A DNA stretch of 64,000 nucleotides from Opitutales bacterium (GCA_020831485.1 JAFIGG010000006.1:1-64000); one strand, 5' to 3'; positions 1 through 9,987 are shown, counted from the stretch's first letter. Notes: a model not told the origin generated them from the letters alone. Numbers and translations are program-made.

Positions 1-210
1 CTCGGCGCTCCGGGAAGTCGCAAATTGCAGGATATTTTCACGGACCGTTCAATACCCGCAGATCGCCGGCGCTGCTTGCCGGTCGTTCGCGACCCGAACA
101 GTGGGGAGATTCTATGGGTTCCCGGCATTCCACCTTCGCATCGCTGGCGTATTCGAGACGATTGCAAGTCGGCTCTGAAGTTGACTTACGCTGAGCATTG
201 CACAGCTTGA
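1..210 (+). CDS. tilS: tRNA(Ile)-lysidine synthase, C-terminal end (partial)
   Basis: The frame is open from base 1 and ends at 210, so only about the last 69 residues are present. They include the stretch GSRKLQDIFTDRSIP followed by RRRCLPVV and GEILWVPGI, which matches the C-terminal tRNA-binding domain of TilS (typical pattern KLQDLFID..IPR..R..LPLV....EILWVPGL). TilS adds lysine to C34 of tRNA-Ile(CAU) so that it reads AUA. The catalytic PP-loop ATPase half lies outside the window. ftsH begins 11 bases downstream; tilS-ftsH adjacency is common in bacteria and supports the call. Confidence 0.85.
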   Translation, partial: LGAPGSRKLQDIFTDRSIPADRRRCLPVVRDPNSGEILWVPGIPPSHRWRIRDDCKSALKLTYAEHCTA

Positions 211-221
211 GCTAATTCAGT

Positions 222-2234
222 ATGGCAGAACCTCCATCAGATAATCGTAACAAGCCTTTGAAAAGCGGCGGCCAGTACCGCATGCTTTCCATTTGGCTCC
301 TGGTCTTTTTTGTTATCTTCAGTCTCCTCTATTTCGCTAATAGTGATCCAAGGCAGCCGGAGCAACTGACGATGCGCGAGGTGGTCGAAGAGGCCAAACT
401 CGGCAGCGACGGGCGCATACTGCCCAACGCGGTGCTTAAACTGAAGCCACAGGGTGGCCAGCGTTGGCATGAGGTCCGCGGCGAGTTGCATTCATCCAGC
501 GGGGAAAACATCCCGTTCAAGGCAGAGGGACAGCTAACTGAGGCGAATCTCGAGATTCTGCAGGATTCCGGACTGTTTAAGGAAGAGCCAGCCAGCACAT
601 TGTTCACAGACATCCTGTTGACGATGCTGCCAATCATGCTGATCATTCTGATCCTCTACTTCATCTTTGTGCGCCAGCTGCGCAGTGCGGGTAAGGGGGC
701 TATGAATTTTGGCAAGAGCAAGGCGCGCATGCTCACCCGTGACCGGGAGAAGGTAACATTCAAGGATGTAGCTGGCTGCGACGAGGCCAAGGAAGAGGTT
801 GCCGAAGTGGTTGCCTTCCTCAAGGACCCGAAAAAATTCCAGCGCGTGGGTGGCCGTATTCCCAAGGGCTGTCTTTTGGTGGGTCCTCCCGGAACTGGTA
901 AAACTTTGATTGCCAGGGCGGTAGCCGGCGAGGCCGATGTGCCGTTTTTCAGCATCAGTGGTTCCGACTTCGTCGAAATGTTTGTCGGGGTTGGTGCGGC
1001 TCGGGTACGCGACATGTTCGAGCAGGGGCGCAAGAGTGCTCCCTGTATTATCTTTGTGGACGAAATCGATGCGGTGGGACGCCAGCGCGGCGCCGGCCTG
1101 GGTGGTGGCAATGACGAGCGCGAGCAGACCCTGAACTCACTGCTGGTGGAGATGGATGGCTTCGACGGTCACGAAGGCGTGATCATCATGGCCGCGACCA
1201 ACCGCCCGGATGTGCTCGATAATGCCTTGCTGCGTCCCGGACGATTCGACCGTCAGGTCATCATTGATTTGCCGGATGTCAAAGGCCGGGAAGAAATCCT
1301 TTCGGTGCACGCCAAGAAGGTGACCCTGAGTGACTCCGTGAACCTCAACATTGTTGCCCGCAATACGCCCGGATTTTCGGGTGCGGACCTTGCCAATTTG
1401 CTCAATGAAGGTGCGCTGATCGCTGCCCGTCGGGACAAGGGTTCGGTAGAGCAGGCAGACATAGAGGCTGCGCGTGACAAAATCGCCTACGGGCGTGAGC
1501 GCCGCAAGCTGATGGACGACGAAGACAAGCGTATGACCGCTTATCACGAGGCGGGACACGCCCTGGTGCAGGCCTTGATCGATGACGGCCACCTGCCGTT
1601 GCACAAGGTGACGATCATTCCGCGTGGCCGTGCCTTGGGTCTGACAATGATGTTGCCGAAAAAGGATATCCTTGGGCAGTCCCGGAAGAATCTGCTCAAT
1701 CAGGTTTGCTGCGCGATGGCGGGGCGTCTGGGCGAGGAGATACAGACCGGAGATTTCAGCAATGGAGCCGCCAGTGACATCAAGCAGGCGACGAAGATCG
1801 CCCGCCACATGGTGTGTGACTGGGGTATGAGTGATCTGGGGCCGGTGTCCCTTGGGGAAAACCAGGAGCAGTTGTTTCTGGCCAAGGAAATCACTCGGAC
1901 ACAGAATTACAGCGAAGACACGGCCGAGAAGATTGACCGTGCCATCAAGCAGATTATCGACACCCAGTATGCGCGCGCCAAAGAACTCATCGATGCGCAC
2001 AAGGATGCTTTGGTGAATATTGCCGAAGCCTTGCTCGAATACGAAACGATTGAAGGCAAGCACGTTCATGAGATCATTGAGTTTGGTGAAATTCGCAGTC
2101 CGATCTCTACGGTTAAGTCTGAGGAAGACGAAGCAGCCAAGTCGGACGAGGATTCGGAAAAACGTTCGTCTGAAGACGGAAAAAAGGACGAGGGTGAAGA
2201 TGGGGTAGGTTCTTCCTCCCCGGCTTTGGCCTGA
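222..2234 (+). CDS. ftsH: ATP-dependent zinc metalloprotease FtsH
   Basis: Membrane-anchored AAA+ protease that degrades misfolded membrane proteins and short-lived regulators; it works as a hexamer facing the cytoplasm. 670 residues, near the usual 640-ish. Two membrane segments (about 22-40 and 128-148) flank a short periplasmic domain. The AAA module has Walker A GPPGTGKT at 221-228, Walker B IIFVDEID and an SRH-type [16 protein letters not shown]. The M41 protease zinc site HEAGH is at 442-446. The last 50 residues are an acidic Glu/Asp/Ser/Lys tail expected to be disordered. The stop codon overlaps the start of the following MFS gene by one base, suggesting translational coupling. Confidence 0.97.
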   Translation: MAEPPSDNRNKPLKSGGQYRMLSIWLLVFFVIFSLLYFANSDPRQPEQLTMREVVEEAKLGSDGRILPNAVLKLKPQGGQRWHEVRGELHSSSGENIPFKAEGQLTEANLEILQDSGLFKEEPASTLFTDILLTMLPIMLIILILYFIFVRQLRSAGKGAMNFGKSKARMLTRDREKVTFKDVAGCDEAKEEVAEVVAFLKDPKKFQRVGGRIPKGCLLVGPPGTGKTLIARAVAGEADVPFFSISGSDFVEMFVGVGAARVRDMFEQGRKSAPCIIFVDEIDAVGRQRGAGLGGGNDEREQTLNSLLVEMDGFDGHEGVIIMAATNRPDVLDNALLRPGRFDRQVIIDLPDVKGREEILSVHAKKVTLSDSVNLNIVARNTPGFSGADLANLLNEGALIAARRDKGSVEQADIEAARDKIAYGRERRKLMDDEDKRMTAYHEAGHALVQALIDDGHLPLHKVTIIPRGRALGLTMMLPKKDILGQSRKNLLNQVCCAMAGRLGEEIQTGDFSNGAASDIKQATKIARHMVCDWGMSDLGPVSLGENQEQLFLAKEITRTQNYSEDTAEKIDRAIKQIIDTQYARAKELIDAHKDALVNIAEALLEYETIEGKHVHEIIEFGEIRSPISTVKSEEDEAAKSDEDSEKRSSEDGKKDEGEDGVGSSSPALA

Positions 2235-3604
2235 TGCAGCCCAAACCGGATAAAGACTCTAATAAGCTGGGCACCGATTCGAATACGGGTCTGGTCCCGA
2301 TGCTGGCTGGCTTCTGGGGCAAGGCAAGTGGTGTTTTCACACCGCGGAGTTTGTCCGATGGTGGCTATATCCGGTTTTACCGGACTTACTTCGGGGTGCT
2401 TTCCTTTGCGGCGCTCTTTACTCTTTTCTCGAGCCTAGGGCAGACCTTTCTGCTTTCCTTCTTTCAGCCTTACTGGATGGAGGCTTTCGACCTCAGTGCC
2501 GGCGCAATCGGCCGTTTCTACGGAATAGCAACCCTGGCGAGTGGCTTGCTGTTGCCCTGGGTCGGACGAAAATTGGATACGGTTCCGATTGAGCGCTTCA
2601 GCCTGGTATCCGGACTGGCTCTAGGAGGTTTTGCCTTGTTGACAGCCATGGTGTGGTCGCCCTGGGTGCTATTGATCTGTTTTTTTGGTCTGCGTTTTTT
2701 TGGTCAGGGTGTGGCACCCAATGTGGCGATGACTTTGACCGGTCGCTCATTCGACAAGGACCGCGGCAAGGCAGTCAGTATAGCTGGTTTGGGTTTTCCT
2801 TTGGGCGAAGCCTTCTTCCCCGCGCTGCTCACCGTGATGATCGTTGCCATCGGCTGGCGCATGTCCTGGGTGGTGCTCGCCGCTATGGTGTTTTTGCTGT
2901 TGGTGCCACTTTCTCACTATTTGCTTCGAATGGGAACGCCCCGTTCACAACTGGAAGAGAGCGGCTCAGGAGATGGGAAAACTGCAGGATCAGGTTCCGG
3001 AAAACCGTTGCCGCGTAGCTTCTTCCTTTCAGACTGGCGGTTTTACGGGATCGTCGTCGCTTTGTTACCGCTGCCATTTTTCACTACCGGCATTATATTC
3101 TTCCAAACGATTCTGGTGGAATCCCGCGGCTGGACTCCGGCTGCCTTTGCCTTTGGATTCGCCGTCTTTGCCTTTGTGCGGGCATCCTTCTCACTGGTAG
3201 CGGGGCACTGGATTGACCGCTGGAGCGCGCTGTCCCTGGTTTCCCTACAGCTGCTTCTCTACATATTCGCGCTGGCCGGTTTGACCCTCGACACGGTGGT
3301 CGGTGCCTATCTGTTTTTCATCGGGATTGGACTGAGCTTCGGCCTCGGGGGAAGCGTAATGTCGGCGGTATGGGCAGAAATCTACGGGACCACCAGTTTG
3401 GGAACGATCCGCGGGATCACCGGTAGTTTCGGGGTTTTCAGCACTGCTCTGGCCCCGGCCTTCTTCGGTATGTCGCTGGACATGGGTCTGAGCCTTCAAC
3501 AGCTTATCGTTCTGAGCTTTGTCAGCTCGGTTCTGGTCTTTCTGCCCCTCAGTCTGATTACGGTGCGTTCCCTTAAACAGAGGCCGCCGCAACTGCCTTC
3601 CTGA
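2234..3604 (+). CDS. MFS transporter
   Basis: 456-residue polytopic protein with about 12 hydrophobic segments after a roughly 45-residue polar N-terminus. It has the typical two six-helix halves joined by a hydrophilic Ser/Gly-rich loop (around residues 238-260). The segment GRKLDTVPIERF after the second helix resembles the cytoplasmic loop 2-3 motif of the major facilitator superfamily, and ITGSFGVFSTALAPAFFG near the end fits the second half. Substrate cannot be told from sequence; the overall pattern resembles monocarboxylate or nitrate-type MFS carriers, which is only an inference. Its ATG shares a base with the ftsH stop codon (TGATG), so it is probably translated from the ftsH message. 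Confidence 0.85.
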   Translation: MQPKPDKDSNKLGTDSNTGLVPMLAGFWGKASGVFTPRSLSDGGYIRFYRTYFGVLSFAALFTLFSSLGQTFLLSFFQPYWMEAFDLSAGAIGRFYGIATLASGLLLPWVGRKLDTVPIERFSLVSGLALGGFALLTAMVWSPWVLLICFFGLRFFGQGVAPNVAMTLTGRSFDKDRGKAVSIAGLGFPLGEAFFPALLTVMIVAIGWRMSWVVLAAMVFLLLVPLSHYLLRMGTPRSQLEESGSGDGKTAGSGSGKPLPRSFFLSDWRFYGIVVALLPLPFFTTGIIFFQTILVESRGWTPAAFAFGFAVFAFVRASFSLVAGHWIDRWSALSLVSLQLLLYIFALAGLTLDTVVGAYLFFIGIGLSFGLGGSVMSAVWAEIYGTTSLGTIRGITGSFGVFSTALAPAFFGMSLDMGLSLQQLIVLSFVSSVLVFLPLSLITVRSLKQRPPQLPS

Positions 3605-3620
3605 TATCCGTACAAACCGA

Positions 3621-3644
3621 CGCCGGGTCCTCCCAGACCCGGCG
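3621..3644 (+). terminator. Hairpin downstream of MFS gene
   Basis: Perfect 9-bp stem CGCCGGGTC / GACCCGGCG with a 6-base loop, starting 16 bases after the MFS stop. It is not followed by a T tract, so it may be a weak or Rho-assisted terminator or only an mRNA-stabilising hairpin. Confidence 0.45.
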
Positions 3645-3853
3645 CCAGGGCTCTGGTATGATTTGCATCATAGCCATCTGCCTTAGGAGGAGATGACTCC
3701 TACCTATACCCAACTACCAATGTTCTTATTTTCGAATCCACAGAATGGATCTCGATCTTAGAACAGAGACGTAACGAAAACATTTTGCTGAAAGATATCA
3801 AGCTTTTGTGCCAATGGTTTGGTTAATAAATTTGTGAGCCAATCTAATTGTAT

Positions 3854-3866
3854 ACCGTAAAACGGT
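3854..3866. promoter_or_regulatory. 13-bp palindrome, possible operator
   Basis: ACCGT-AAA-ACGGT is a perfect inverted repeat (5-3-5) 63 bases upstream of the preferred ATG at 3929 of the glycosidase-like gene. Size and placement fit a repressor operator such as those of the LacI or GntR families, but no cognate regulator gene lies nearby. Seen directly as a palindrome; the operator role is inference. Confidence 0.35.
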
Positions 3867-3928
3867 CTCAAGGTTGGTCAGCTTTGGAATTACGCCAAGG
3901 TTTTGTCCTTCAATTAGAGGAAAACTAT

Positions 3929-5512
3929 ATGCCTAAAGCGACCCAGATTCACACCGGTAATTCCGTTTACGATTCCTTCTATCCCCGTATCCGTGCCTTT
4001 CTCGAAAAGGATACGATGGACATGAATATCGATGGTCAGCAGATCCGCGGCTATCGTTCCCCGGACACGCCAGCGGTCTGGTTGCGCGACCATTCGGACA
4101 TGATGCGTGGCTTTCGCTTTTTCGAGCAGGACCTGACTTCCGCGGTGACGCACTTTGCCGACACCCAGGCGCGCAATGGGCGGATTTTTGATTACTTTAC
4201 TGTGCAGCCGGAGAAAGTTCCCTGCGAACGTGAAAACTGGTGCAAGTATGTGCGCGTGCCGGTCGAGGCGGATGTCGAATACCGCATGGTTCAGGCTGCC
4301 TATCTTGCTTGGCAGACTACCGGCGATGACAATTGGGTTCGCTCGGTATTGCCGGCGGTCGAGGCTGGGCTGGAATACATATTTTCCCACCCCTGGCGCT
4401 GGGATCCGGAATCGCGGCTGGTGAAGCGGCCGTATACCATTGATTCCTGGGATTTCGCTTACACCGCGGGAATGCATGACTGGCTGCAGTTCCAGATCGA
4501 TGAGAACACCTTCTGGGGCATTATGCACGGGGATAACAGTGGCTACTACAAAGCCTGCCGCGACCTTGCGACCATCTACCGGGCCTTGGGTGAGGGCGGC
4601 CGCGCGCAGCATTGGGAACTGTTTGCCGAAGGGCTTAAAGAGCGTATGAACAACGTCTGCTGGAATGGCCAGTTCTATACCCATTTCGTGAAGCATACTC
4701 CGGTGACGATTGAAGGGGTGGATGAGGACAGCCAGCTGAGCTTCAGTAATGCCATGAACATCAACCGTGGAGTCACCAGTCACTCTCAGGCGGTATCCAT
4801 TTTGCGCGAATACCTCAAGCGAGGTAAACAGAACAAGGCCTTTGCCGAGTGGTTCTCCATCGACCCTGCCTTTCCGGATGGGATTTTCGGCGAGGAAAAG
4901 ATCGTTGCCGGAGCCTATTGCAATGGAGGCATTATGCCGCTGGTCGGCGGCGAGTTGGCGCGTGCCTACTTTGAGCACGGCTTTGAAGCGGAGGGAGTGC
5001 GAACCCTGCAAAAATACCACGAGCTGATTGCACGCAACAACGAGACTTATCTCTGGTACTTCCCGGATGGGAAGGAGTCGTCTATCGACACCAGCAGCAG
5101 TCCGGACGCGATGCCGACCGATGGCTGGGGCTCGAGTGCTATGCTTTATGGTTTCATGGAAGGCTTGGTTGGTGTTCAGGATCGCTCCAAACTTATGCAG
5201 GACCTGACCCTTTGCCCGCGCTGGCATGCGGCGGATGTTACGGAGGCGGAGGTCCAGGTGGGCTATGAAGTGTCGGGGACGCAGTTTGGCTATCAGTATA
5301 GGGAACAGGCTGAAGGCCTGAAGCTGACTATTGAAGGGGCCAGGCACAACGTCAATGCACACATCCTGCTACCCAATGGGGCTAGGGTTGCCAATGTGCA
5401 AGTCGGCGGCAAGGACTGGACATTCCAACAGTCCAAAGTTGAGGAAAGTGCCTACCTTGACTTCGAATTCAGTGTCGATACCGGCACGGCGATCGAAGTG
5501 CGTTTCAAGTAG
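3929..5512 (+). CDS. Six-hairpin glycosidase-like protein
   Basis: 527 residues from the ATG at 3929. I prefer this start to an upstream in-frame TTG at 3848 because it has an AGAGG ribosome-binding site and the upstream 27 codons overlap a palindrome. The protein shows the repeated helical pattern and Trp/Asp/Glu-rich signatures of the (alpha/alpha)6 six-hairpin glycosidases: VWLRDHSDMMRGF near the N-terminus, then YTIDSWDFAYTAG, HGDNSGYYKACRDLA, WNGQFYTHF and YCNGGIMPLVGGEL, with a C-terminal beta-rich tail. Similar proteins are often labelled amylo-alpha-1,6-glucosidase- or MGH1-type. It lacks a signal peptide, so it is probably cytoplasmic. Substrate unknown. It ends 6 bases from the convergent yceH. 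Confidence 0.7.
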   Translation: MPKATQIHTGNSVYDSFYPRIRAFLEKDTMDMNIDGQQIRGYRSPDTPAVWLRDHSDMMRGFRFFEQDLTSAVTHFADTQARNGRIFDYFTVQPEKVPCERENWCKYVRVPVEADVEYRMVQAAYLAWQTTGDDNWVRSVLPAVEAGLEYIFSHPWRWDPESRLVKRPYTIDSWDFAYTAGMHDWLQFQIDENTFWGIMHGDNSGYYKACRDLATIYRALGEGGRAQHWELFAEGLKERMNNVCWNGQFYTHFVKHTPVTIEGVDEDSQLSFSNAMNINRGVTSHSQAVSILREYLKRGKQNKAFAEWFSIDPAFPDGIFGEEKIVAGAYCNGGIMPLVGGELARAYFEHGFEAEGVRTLQKYHELIARNNETYLWYFPDGKESSIDTSSSPDAMPTDGWGSSAMLYGFMEGLVGVQDRSKLMQDLTLCPRWHAADVTEAEVQVGYEVSGTQFGYQYREQAEGLKLTIEGARHNVNAHILLPNGARVANVQVGGKDWTFQQSKVEESAYLDFEFSVDTGTAIEVRFK

Positions 5513-5518
5513 ACTGGA

Positions 5519-6175
5519 TCAGTCGAACTGCTTGCGGAACTCGTCGAACTGCTGGCTCAACTGTTGCAGCTGGGTTTCCAGCTCAACGACGCGTTTTTCC
5601 AGGGCACTGATCGGGCTGCCGCTTGGTGCTGCTGTGACGGTCTCGGCAGCAGTCTCGCCGCCTTCAACCGGTTCGGGGAGGTCGGCGAAGGCGTGTTGGT
5701 AGCGGATTTCCTTAGTGCCCGGGCTGCGGGGCAGCCGCTGGACCAATACCTGCGGGTCGTCCTCCCGGTCCGTCATGGATTCGAGGGTGGATTCAACCTC
5801 ATTCAGGCTGTCAAAGGCGTAGAGTCGGTCGGTCCTTTGGCGCAACTGGCCAAGGGTCTGGGCTCCCCGTAGAAAAAGCACGCAGAGAAGGGCGTAGCTC
5901 GGGGAGTCGAGTTCCCACTTGTCGGTAAGGTTGTGCCGGAACTTGGGTACCCGGGATCCGGACACATCGACACGCAGGACAAAGCCTTTGTCGCGCAACT
6001 GGTCGAGGCCGTAGAGCACTTCGTCCTCATCGTAGCTGGTGATCGGATCGCGGCTCGTCTTCTGATTGCAGGCGAGGGTCAGGCTGTTGAGTGTCAGCGG
6101 GTAGTACTCGGGCGTGGTGATGGCTTTTTCCATCAGGGCTCCGATTACGCGGGTTTCGAGGGGTGAAAGTTTCAT
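5519..6175 (-). CDS. yceH: YceH family protein (DUF480)
   Basis: 218 residues. The N-terminus LSPLETRVIGALMEKAITTPEYYPL and LACNQKTSRDP are hallmarks of the DUF480/YceH family, which folds as two winged-helix domains. LRGAQTLGQLRQRTDR is the second conserved block. The C-terminus ends in a heptad-like coiled coil (about 185-218, rich in Leu, Glu and Gln), also seen in family members. The molecular role of YceH is not established; a DNA-binding or regulatory function is assumed from the fold. Encoded convergently with the glycosidase-like gene and downstream of the DUF255 gene, with a 30-base gap. Confidence 0.85.
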   Translation of the reverse strand: MKLSPLETRVIGALMEKAITTPEYYPLTLNSLTLACNQKTSRDPITSYDEDEVLYGLDQLRDKGFVLRVDVSGSRVPKFRHNLTDKWELDSPSYALLCVLFLRGAQTLGQLRQRTDRLYAFDSLNEVESTLESMTDREDDPQVLVQRLPRSPGTKEIRYQHAFADLPEPVEGGETAAETVTAAPSGSPISALEKRVVELETQLQQLSQQFDEFRKQFD

Positions 6176-6205
6176 CGGGATAATCGTAATGATTGAGGGA
6201 ATCGT

Positions 6206-8194
6206 TTAAAGCTTGTCAATGGTGCTGGCTGGGTCCGGGGACGGTTCACTGCAGCTGGTCCCGACGCAAAGTTCATAGCGCTCCATTTCTCCGGGAAGCA
6301 GGAAGACCCGGCGCCAGGGGCGGTCGCTGAGCAGGGATTGCAGTACAGCCCAGTCCGGTTTAGAGGGCAGGCTGATACGGGCAACGCCGGTGGCACGGTT
6401 GACCATGGATTCGAGGGCGCGGCAGGCGGCGTGGGGTGCCCGTTCAATCACTCCGCTGAAGGCGGCTTCGAGTCGTTGATACTGCTCCTGCCAGGGCCCT
6501 TCAGAATCGAGCATGGCGAAGTCGGCCAGCAAGCCCAGCAACACGCTGTTGCCCGAAGGGGTCGCGTGGTCCATCCATTCCTTGCCGCGGTGAACCGGGT
6601 TGGCGTGGTTCCTTGCGGTATAGAAATAGCCGGCGGCCTGGGGGTCTTCAAAATCAATCAGCAGGTTGGCGAGGGCGCTGCGGGCGGATTCGATCCATTC
6701 AGCACTCGAGCCCGGGCGAATCCATTCGATGCGGGATCCCAGGGTAAGGTAGGCCTGCACCGTGTAGCTGGCATCGTCGAGCAGGGCCCGGCCGCCCCAT
6801 TGCTTGCCGTATTGCAGATGCGGGGCAGGGGACTGCTCCATTTGCCCGCGCTGCAACCACTGGCACACCGATTCGGCTTCCTCCAGCCAGTCCTTGCGGT
6901 CAAAGGCGAATCCTGCTTCGGCCAGGGCGGTCGCTAGCAGGGCGTTCCAGCCGACGATAGCTTTGTCGTCGCGAGCCGGGGCCGCTCGTTTGGAGCGAAC
7001 TTCGAGCAGTTGCTTGCGCGCCGCGGTCCAGCGTTCGCGTTCTTCGGGGCGACCGTCCACCAGCATTGGCAGGCTTTTGCCCGAATCCTCGAAATTGCCG
7101 TCCTTGCTAATGCAATAAGCTTCGCCGAAGGCCTCCGCGTCTTCGCCGAGGATTTTACGGATTTCTTCTGGCGACCAGATATAGTAGGCGCCTTCGCCCC
7201 CTTCACTGTCCGCATCGAGTGCGCTCGCGTAGGCGCCTGAGGGCAGTTTCAACTCGCGCTGCAGGAATTCTATGGTCTCGGCGACGACGGCGGCGAACAG
7301 CGGGTCCTTGTAGCGCAGCCAGCCCAGAGTGTAGCTGCGCAGCAGCAAGGCGTTGTCGTAGAGCATTTTCTCGAAATGCGGAATGTGCCAGTGGCGATCG
7401 ACGCTGTAGCGGGCGAAGCCGCCGCCAATCTGATCGAACAATCCACCCAATGCCATTGCTCTCAGGGTTTTAGAGACGACAGTATCGATCGCTTCCGCGC
7501 GGTCGGGATTCATCAGTTCAACCGTTGCGGTGGCGCGCATGCTGAGGAGAAAGTCCAGGGCCATAGCCGGCGGAAATTTTGGTGCATCGCCAAAACCGCC
7601 AAATTCCTCGTCGGCCGCCTCGAGCAGACTGTCGAGGGCTTGGAAAAAGTGTTCCTTGCGCACTTCCTCGTGGACGGACAGTGGCACCGAGTTGGCTGCC
7701 TGAAGATTGCCGATGATGGCTTCGGCGTTCTCTTCCAGCTCGTTTCGTTTGCGCTTAAAGTAGTCACTGACTCTCGTCAGCAGCTGTGGCCAGGGTACGA
7801 GGGAGTAGCCCTTGGAGTCGTCCGGCGGGAAGTAGGTTCCACCGGCGAAGGGACGGCCATCAGGCAGGCAGAATACGTTTAGCGGCCAGCCACCGTGGCC
7901 ATTCATCATCTGCACGCTCTCCATATAAGTCCTGTCGACATCCGGGTGCTCTTCGCGGTCCACTTTGACGCACACGAAATGCGTATTCATCAACTTGGCG
8001 ATGTAAGGGTCAGCAAATGATTCGTGGGCCATTACGTGGCACCAGTGGCAGGAGCTGTAGCCAATGGAGATCAACATCGGCTTGTCGGATTCACGGGCTT
8101 TGGCAAAGGCCTCTTCGCCCCATGGGTACCAGTCGACTGGGTTGTCGGAGTGCTGTTGTAGGTAGAGACTGTTTTGGCTGGAGAGTCGGTTCAC
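6206..8194 (-). CDS. Thioredoxin-fold/DUF255 protein (YyaL, SPATA20-like)
   Basis: 662 residues. The N-terminal thioredoxin-like domain starts with [20 protein letters not shown] and carries a CHWC active-site-like motif at 49-52 followed by HVMAHESF, the signature of the DUF255 family. [11 protein letters not shown] and [10 protein letters not shown] follow. The remainder is an (alpha/alpha)6-barrel-like domain with ISKDGNFE and [17 protein letters not shown], resembling N-acylglucosamine 2-epimerase-fold proteins. Full length for the family (bacterial YyaL, human SPATA20). Function is uncertain; a redox role is suggested only by the CxxC. No signal peptide is visible. Confidence 0.88.
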   Translation of the reverse strand: MNRLSSQNSLYLQQHSDNPVDWYPWGEEAFAKARESDKPMLISIGYSSCHWCHVMAHESFADPYIAKLMNTHFVCVKVDREEHPDVDRTYMESVQMMNGHGGWPLNVFCLPDGRPFAGGTYFPPDDSKGYSLVPWPQLLTRVSDYFKRKRNELEENAEAIIGNLQAANSVPLSVHEEVRKEHFFQALDSLLEAADEEFGGFGDAPKFPPAMALDFLLSMRATATVELMNPDRAEAIDTVVSKTLRAMALGGLFDQIGGGFARYSVDRHWHIPHFEKMLYDNALLLRSYTLGWLRYKDPLFAAVVAETIEFLQRELKLPSGAYASALDADSEGGEGAYYIWSPEEIRKILGEDAEAFGEAYCISKDGNFEDSGKSLPMLVDGRPEERERWTAARKQLLEVRSKRAAPARDDKAIVGWNALLATALAEAGFAFDRKDWLEEAESVCQWLQRGQMEQSPAPHLQYGKQWGGRALLDDASYTVQAYLTLGSRIEWIRPGSSAEWIESARSALANLLIDFEDPQAAGYFYTARNHANPVHRGKEWMDHATPSGNSVLLGLLADFAMLDSEGPWQEQYQRLEAAFSGVIERAPHAACRALESMVNRATGVARISLPSKPDWAVLQSLLSDRPWRRVFLLPGEMERYELCVGTSCSEPSPDPASTIDKL

Positions 8195-8251
8195 AGCTCA
8201 AGGCTTCGCACGACTTGGCCCAATCGTCAAGAAAGCGGGCTCAGCTAAATC

Positions 8252-8290
8252 AAGAACCCCGCAGGAAAACCATTCTCCGACGGGGCTCTT
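8252..8290 (-). terminator. Terminator downstream of lipA
   Basis: On the minus strand the arms are AAGAGCCCCG and CGGGGTTCTT (10 bp with one G-U pair, 19-base loop), followed by GATTT. It lies 42 bases past the lipA stop and upstream of the DUF255 gene, so it probably ends the lipB-lipA transcript. The loop is long and the T tract short. Confidence 0.55.
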
Positions 8291-8331
8291 GTGGGTTTTC
8301 ACCCAAGCATCAATTTTTTACCCTCGTTTAG

Positions 8332-9225
8332 TCAGGCAACGGGAGCGGCAGTTCCTGCTTTTTCCTGATTTTTTTCGCGGAAATGATCCGACTGTTCGTC
8401 GGCATGGTAGCTGGAGCGGACGAGAGGACCGGATTCGACAACGTCAAAACCGAGATCGAGGCCGAACTGCTTCCAGTGGTCAAATTCTTTGGGTTCGACC
8501 CAGCGGAACATCTTGCGGTGTTCTTTGGTCGGTTGGAGGTATTGGCCGATAGTGATGATGTTGACTCCGATCGAATGGAGGTGGCGTAGGCAGTGTTCGA
8601 TTTCGTCCTGTTCTTCGCCAATGCCGAGCATGATCCCGGATTTGGTGGTAAAGCCGCGCGATTTGGAGTGGGCAAGCACCTTGCTGGTGATATCCCAGGA
8701 AGCCGTTTTGCGGACTGGGCGCTGCAGACGCTGCACGGTTTCCAGGTTGTGATTCAGAATATCCGGTTTGGCATCGAGCACGATGTCTAGCTGGTCGGTG
8801 TTGCCGCGAAAGTCGGGGATCAGCACTTCAATCGCGGTTTCCGGATTTTGGTAGCGGATCGCCTTGATCGTGGAGGCCCAGACCTGGGCACCGCCGTCGG
8901 GCAGGTCGTCGCGGGCCACCGAGGTGATAACCGCGTGTTTCAGGCCCATGCGTTTGACGGCGCCCGCAACCCGGGCGGGTTCAAAGAGGTCGAGTTCCTG
9001 TGGGCGCCCGGTTTCGATCGCGCAGAAGGTGCAGGCGCGGGTACAGGTGTTCCCAAGAATCATCAAGGTGGCAGTCCGACGAGACCAGCATTCGCCCATG
9101 TTCGGGCATTGGGCGCTCTGGCACACGGTGTGCAGGGCGTTCTCGTCCACTAAGTTGCGGACATTTCGGTACTCCGGGCTCGACGGCAGTTTCGCCCGCA
9201 GCCAATCAGGCTTACGCATTTCCAT
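8332..9225 (-). CDS. lipA: Lipoyl synthase
   Basis: Radical SAM enzyme that inserts two sulfurs into octanoyl groups on lipoyl domains of pyruvate/2-oxoglutarate dehydrogenases and GcvH. From the chosen ATG it has 297 residues. Both iron-sulfur sites are visible: the auxiliary cluster CQSAQCPNMGEC (C35, C40, C46) and the SAM-cluster CTRACTFC (C61, C65, C68). The C-terminal RSSYHADE contains the conserved RSSY serine ligand. In-frame ATGs also exist at 9261 and 9234; I chose 9225 (MEMRKPDWL) because the family normally starts close to this point. The gene overlaps the 3' end of lipB by 14 bases, so the two are likely co-translated. Confidence 0.95.
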   Translation of the reverse strand: MEMRKPDWLRAKLPSSPEYRNVRNLVDENALHTVCQSAQCPNMGECWSRRTATLMILGNTCTRACTFCAIETGRPQELDLFEPARVAGAVKRMGLKHAVITSVARDDLPDGGAQVWASTIKAIRYQNPETAIEVLIPDFRGNTDQLDIVLDAKPDILNHNLETVQRLQRPVRKTASWDITSKVLAHSKSRGFTTKSGIMLGIGEEQDEIEHCLRHLHSIGVNIITIGQYLQPTKEHRKMFRWVEPKEFDHWKQFGLDLGFDVVESGPLVRSSYHADEQSDHFREKNQEKAGTAAPVA

Positions 9226-9874
9226 AAGCGGCATGTTCGCCGAAAACTTTCCAGAATTCAAGAGACAATGTGGACTTCACCGTTTCGAGCTCCGGGCATT
9301 GTTCGCCGAGTTCCTGCTTCAGCGATGTCACGGTTCCGTCTGTAATCCCACAGGGAACGATGCCCGTGAAGTGACTCAGGTCCGGGCAGACGTTGAGTGC
9401 GAAGCCGTGGTAGGTGATCCAGCTTTTGACCGCCACACCGATGGCGGCGAGTTTGCGGTTTTCGATCCAGATGCCTGTTTTGCCCTCGCGGCGGTCGGCT
9501 TTGAGTCCGAATTGGGCGACAGATTGAATTAGCACATCTTCCAGTTTACGAAGATAGAGGTGGAGGTCGCGCTGCTCTTGCCAGCTGAGTATCGGATAGC
9601 CCACGATTTGGCCGGGGCCGTGGTAGGTGATGTCGCCACCGCGATTGGTTTCTACCACTTCGATGCCGGCAGCATTCAACTGTTCAGGATTCCAGACCAG
9701 ATGGCTTTGGGCGCCTGGGCGCACACCAACCGTGTAAACGGGGTGGTGTTCGGTGAAAATCAGGGTGTCCGGCACCATGTCCGCCTTGCGTTGGGTCACT
9801 CGGACTTTCTGCCGCTCCAGCGCCTCGCGGTAGCGGGTGCGGCCCCAGTCGATTGTTTTGCCAGAATGTTTCAT
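9212..9874 (-). CDS. lipB: Octanoyl-[ACP]:protein octanoyltransferase
   Basis: 220 residues. Transfers octanoyl from acyl carrier protein to lipoyl domains, the step before LipA. Conserved blocks are TEHHPVYTVG, RGGDITYHGPGQIVGYPI, KTGIWIENRKLAAIGV (catalytic-region lysine) and the cysteine in FTGIVPCGI, which acts as the acyl-thioester nucleophile in this family. Overlaps lipA, with lipB first in the operon; the pair makes a complete endogenous lipoate route. The upstream region to the divergent dus gene is 113 bases. Confidence 0.94.
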   Translation of the reverse strand: MKHSGKTIDWGRTRYREALERQKVRVTQRKADMVPDTLIFTEHHPVYTVGVRPGAQSHLVWNPEQLNAAGIEVVETNRGGDITYHGPGQIVGYPILSWQEQRDLHLYLRKLEDVLIQSVAQFGLKADRREGKTGIWIENRKLAAIGVAVKSWITYHGFALNVCPDLSHFTGIVPCGITDGTVTSLKQELGEQCPELETVKSTLSLEFWKVFGEHAAYGNA

Positions 9875-9987
9875 GGAATGAAAAGACTCAGGTTACGGGT
9901 GCGACGCTTACGCGCAATCCGCAAGCGCCGGATTGAGATAAATCCGCTTGGCATTTCTTCAAAGCTCGTTTCAAACGGAGTCTTCGA

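Larger units (their letters stand above)
3605..3928. other. Intergenic region between MFS gene and glycosidase-like gene
   Basis: 324 bases without a credible gene. It contains a GC-rich hairpin just after the MFS stop (3621-3644), an A/T-rich stretch from about 3715 to 3850, and a perfect 13-base palindrome at 3854-3866. A purine-rich Shine-Dalgarno-like AGAGGAAAA sits before the ATG at 3929. I see no tRNA, riboswitch or small ORF with a recognisable product. Confidence 0.6.

Noticed and set aside
3914-5362. A 482-codon minus-strand open frame opposite the glycosidase-like gene
   Set aside because: No domain pattern or start signal; the plus-strand frame has glycosidase signatures and a ribosome-binding site.
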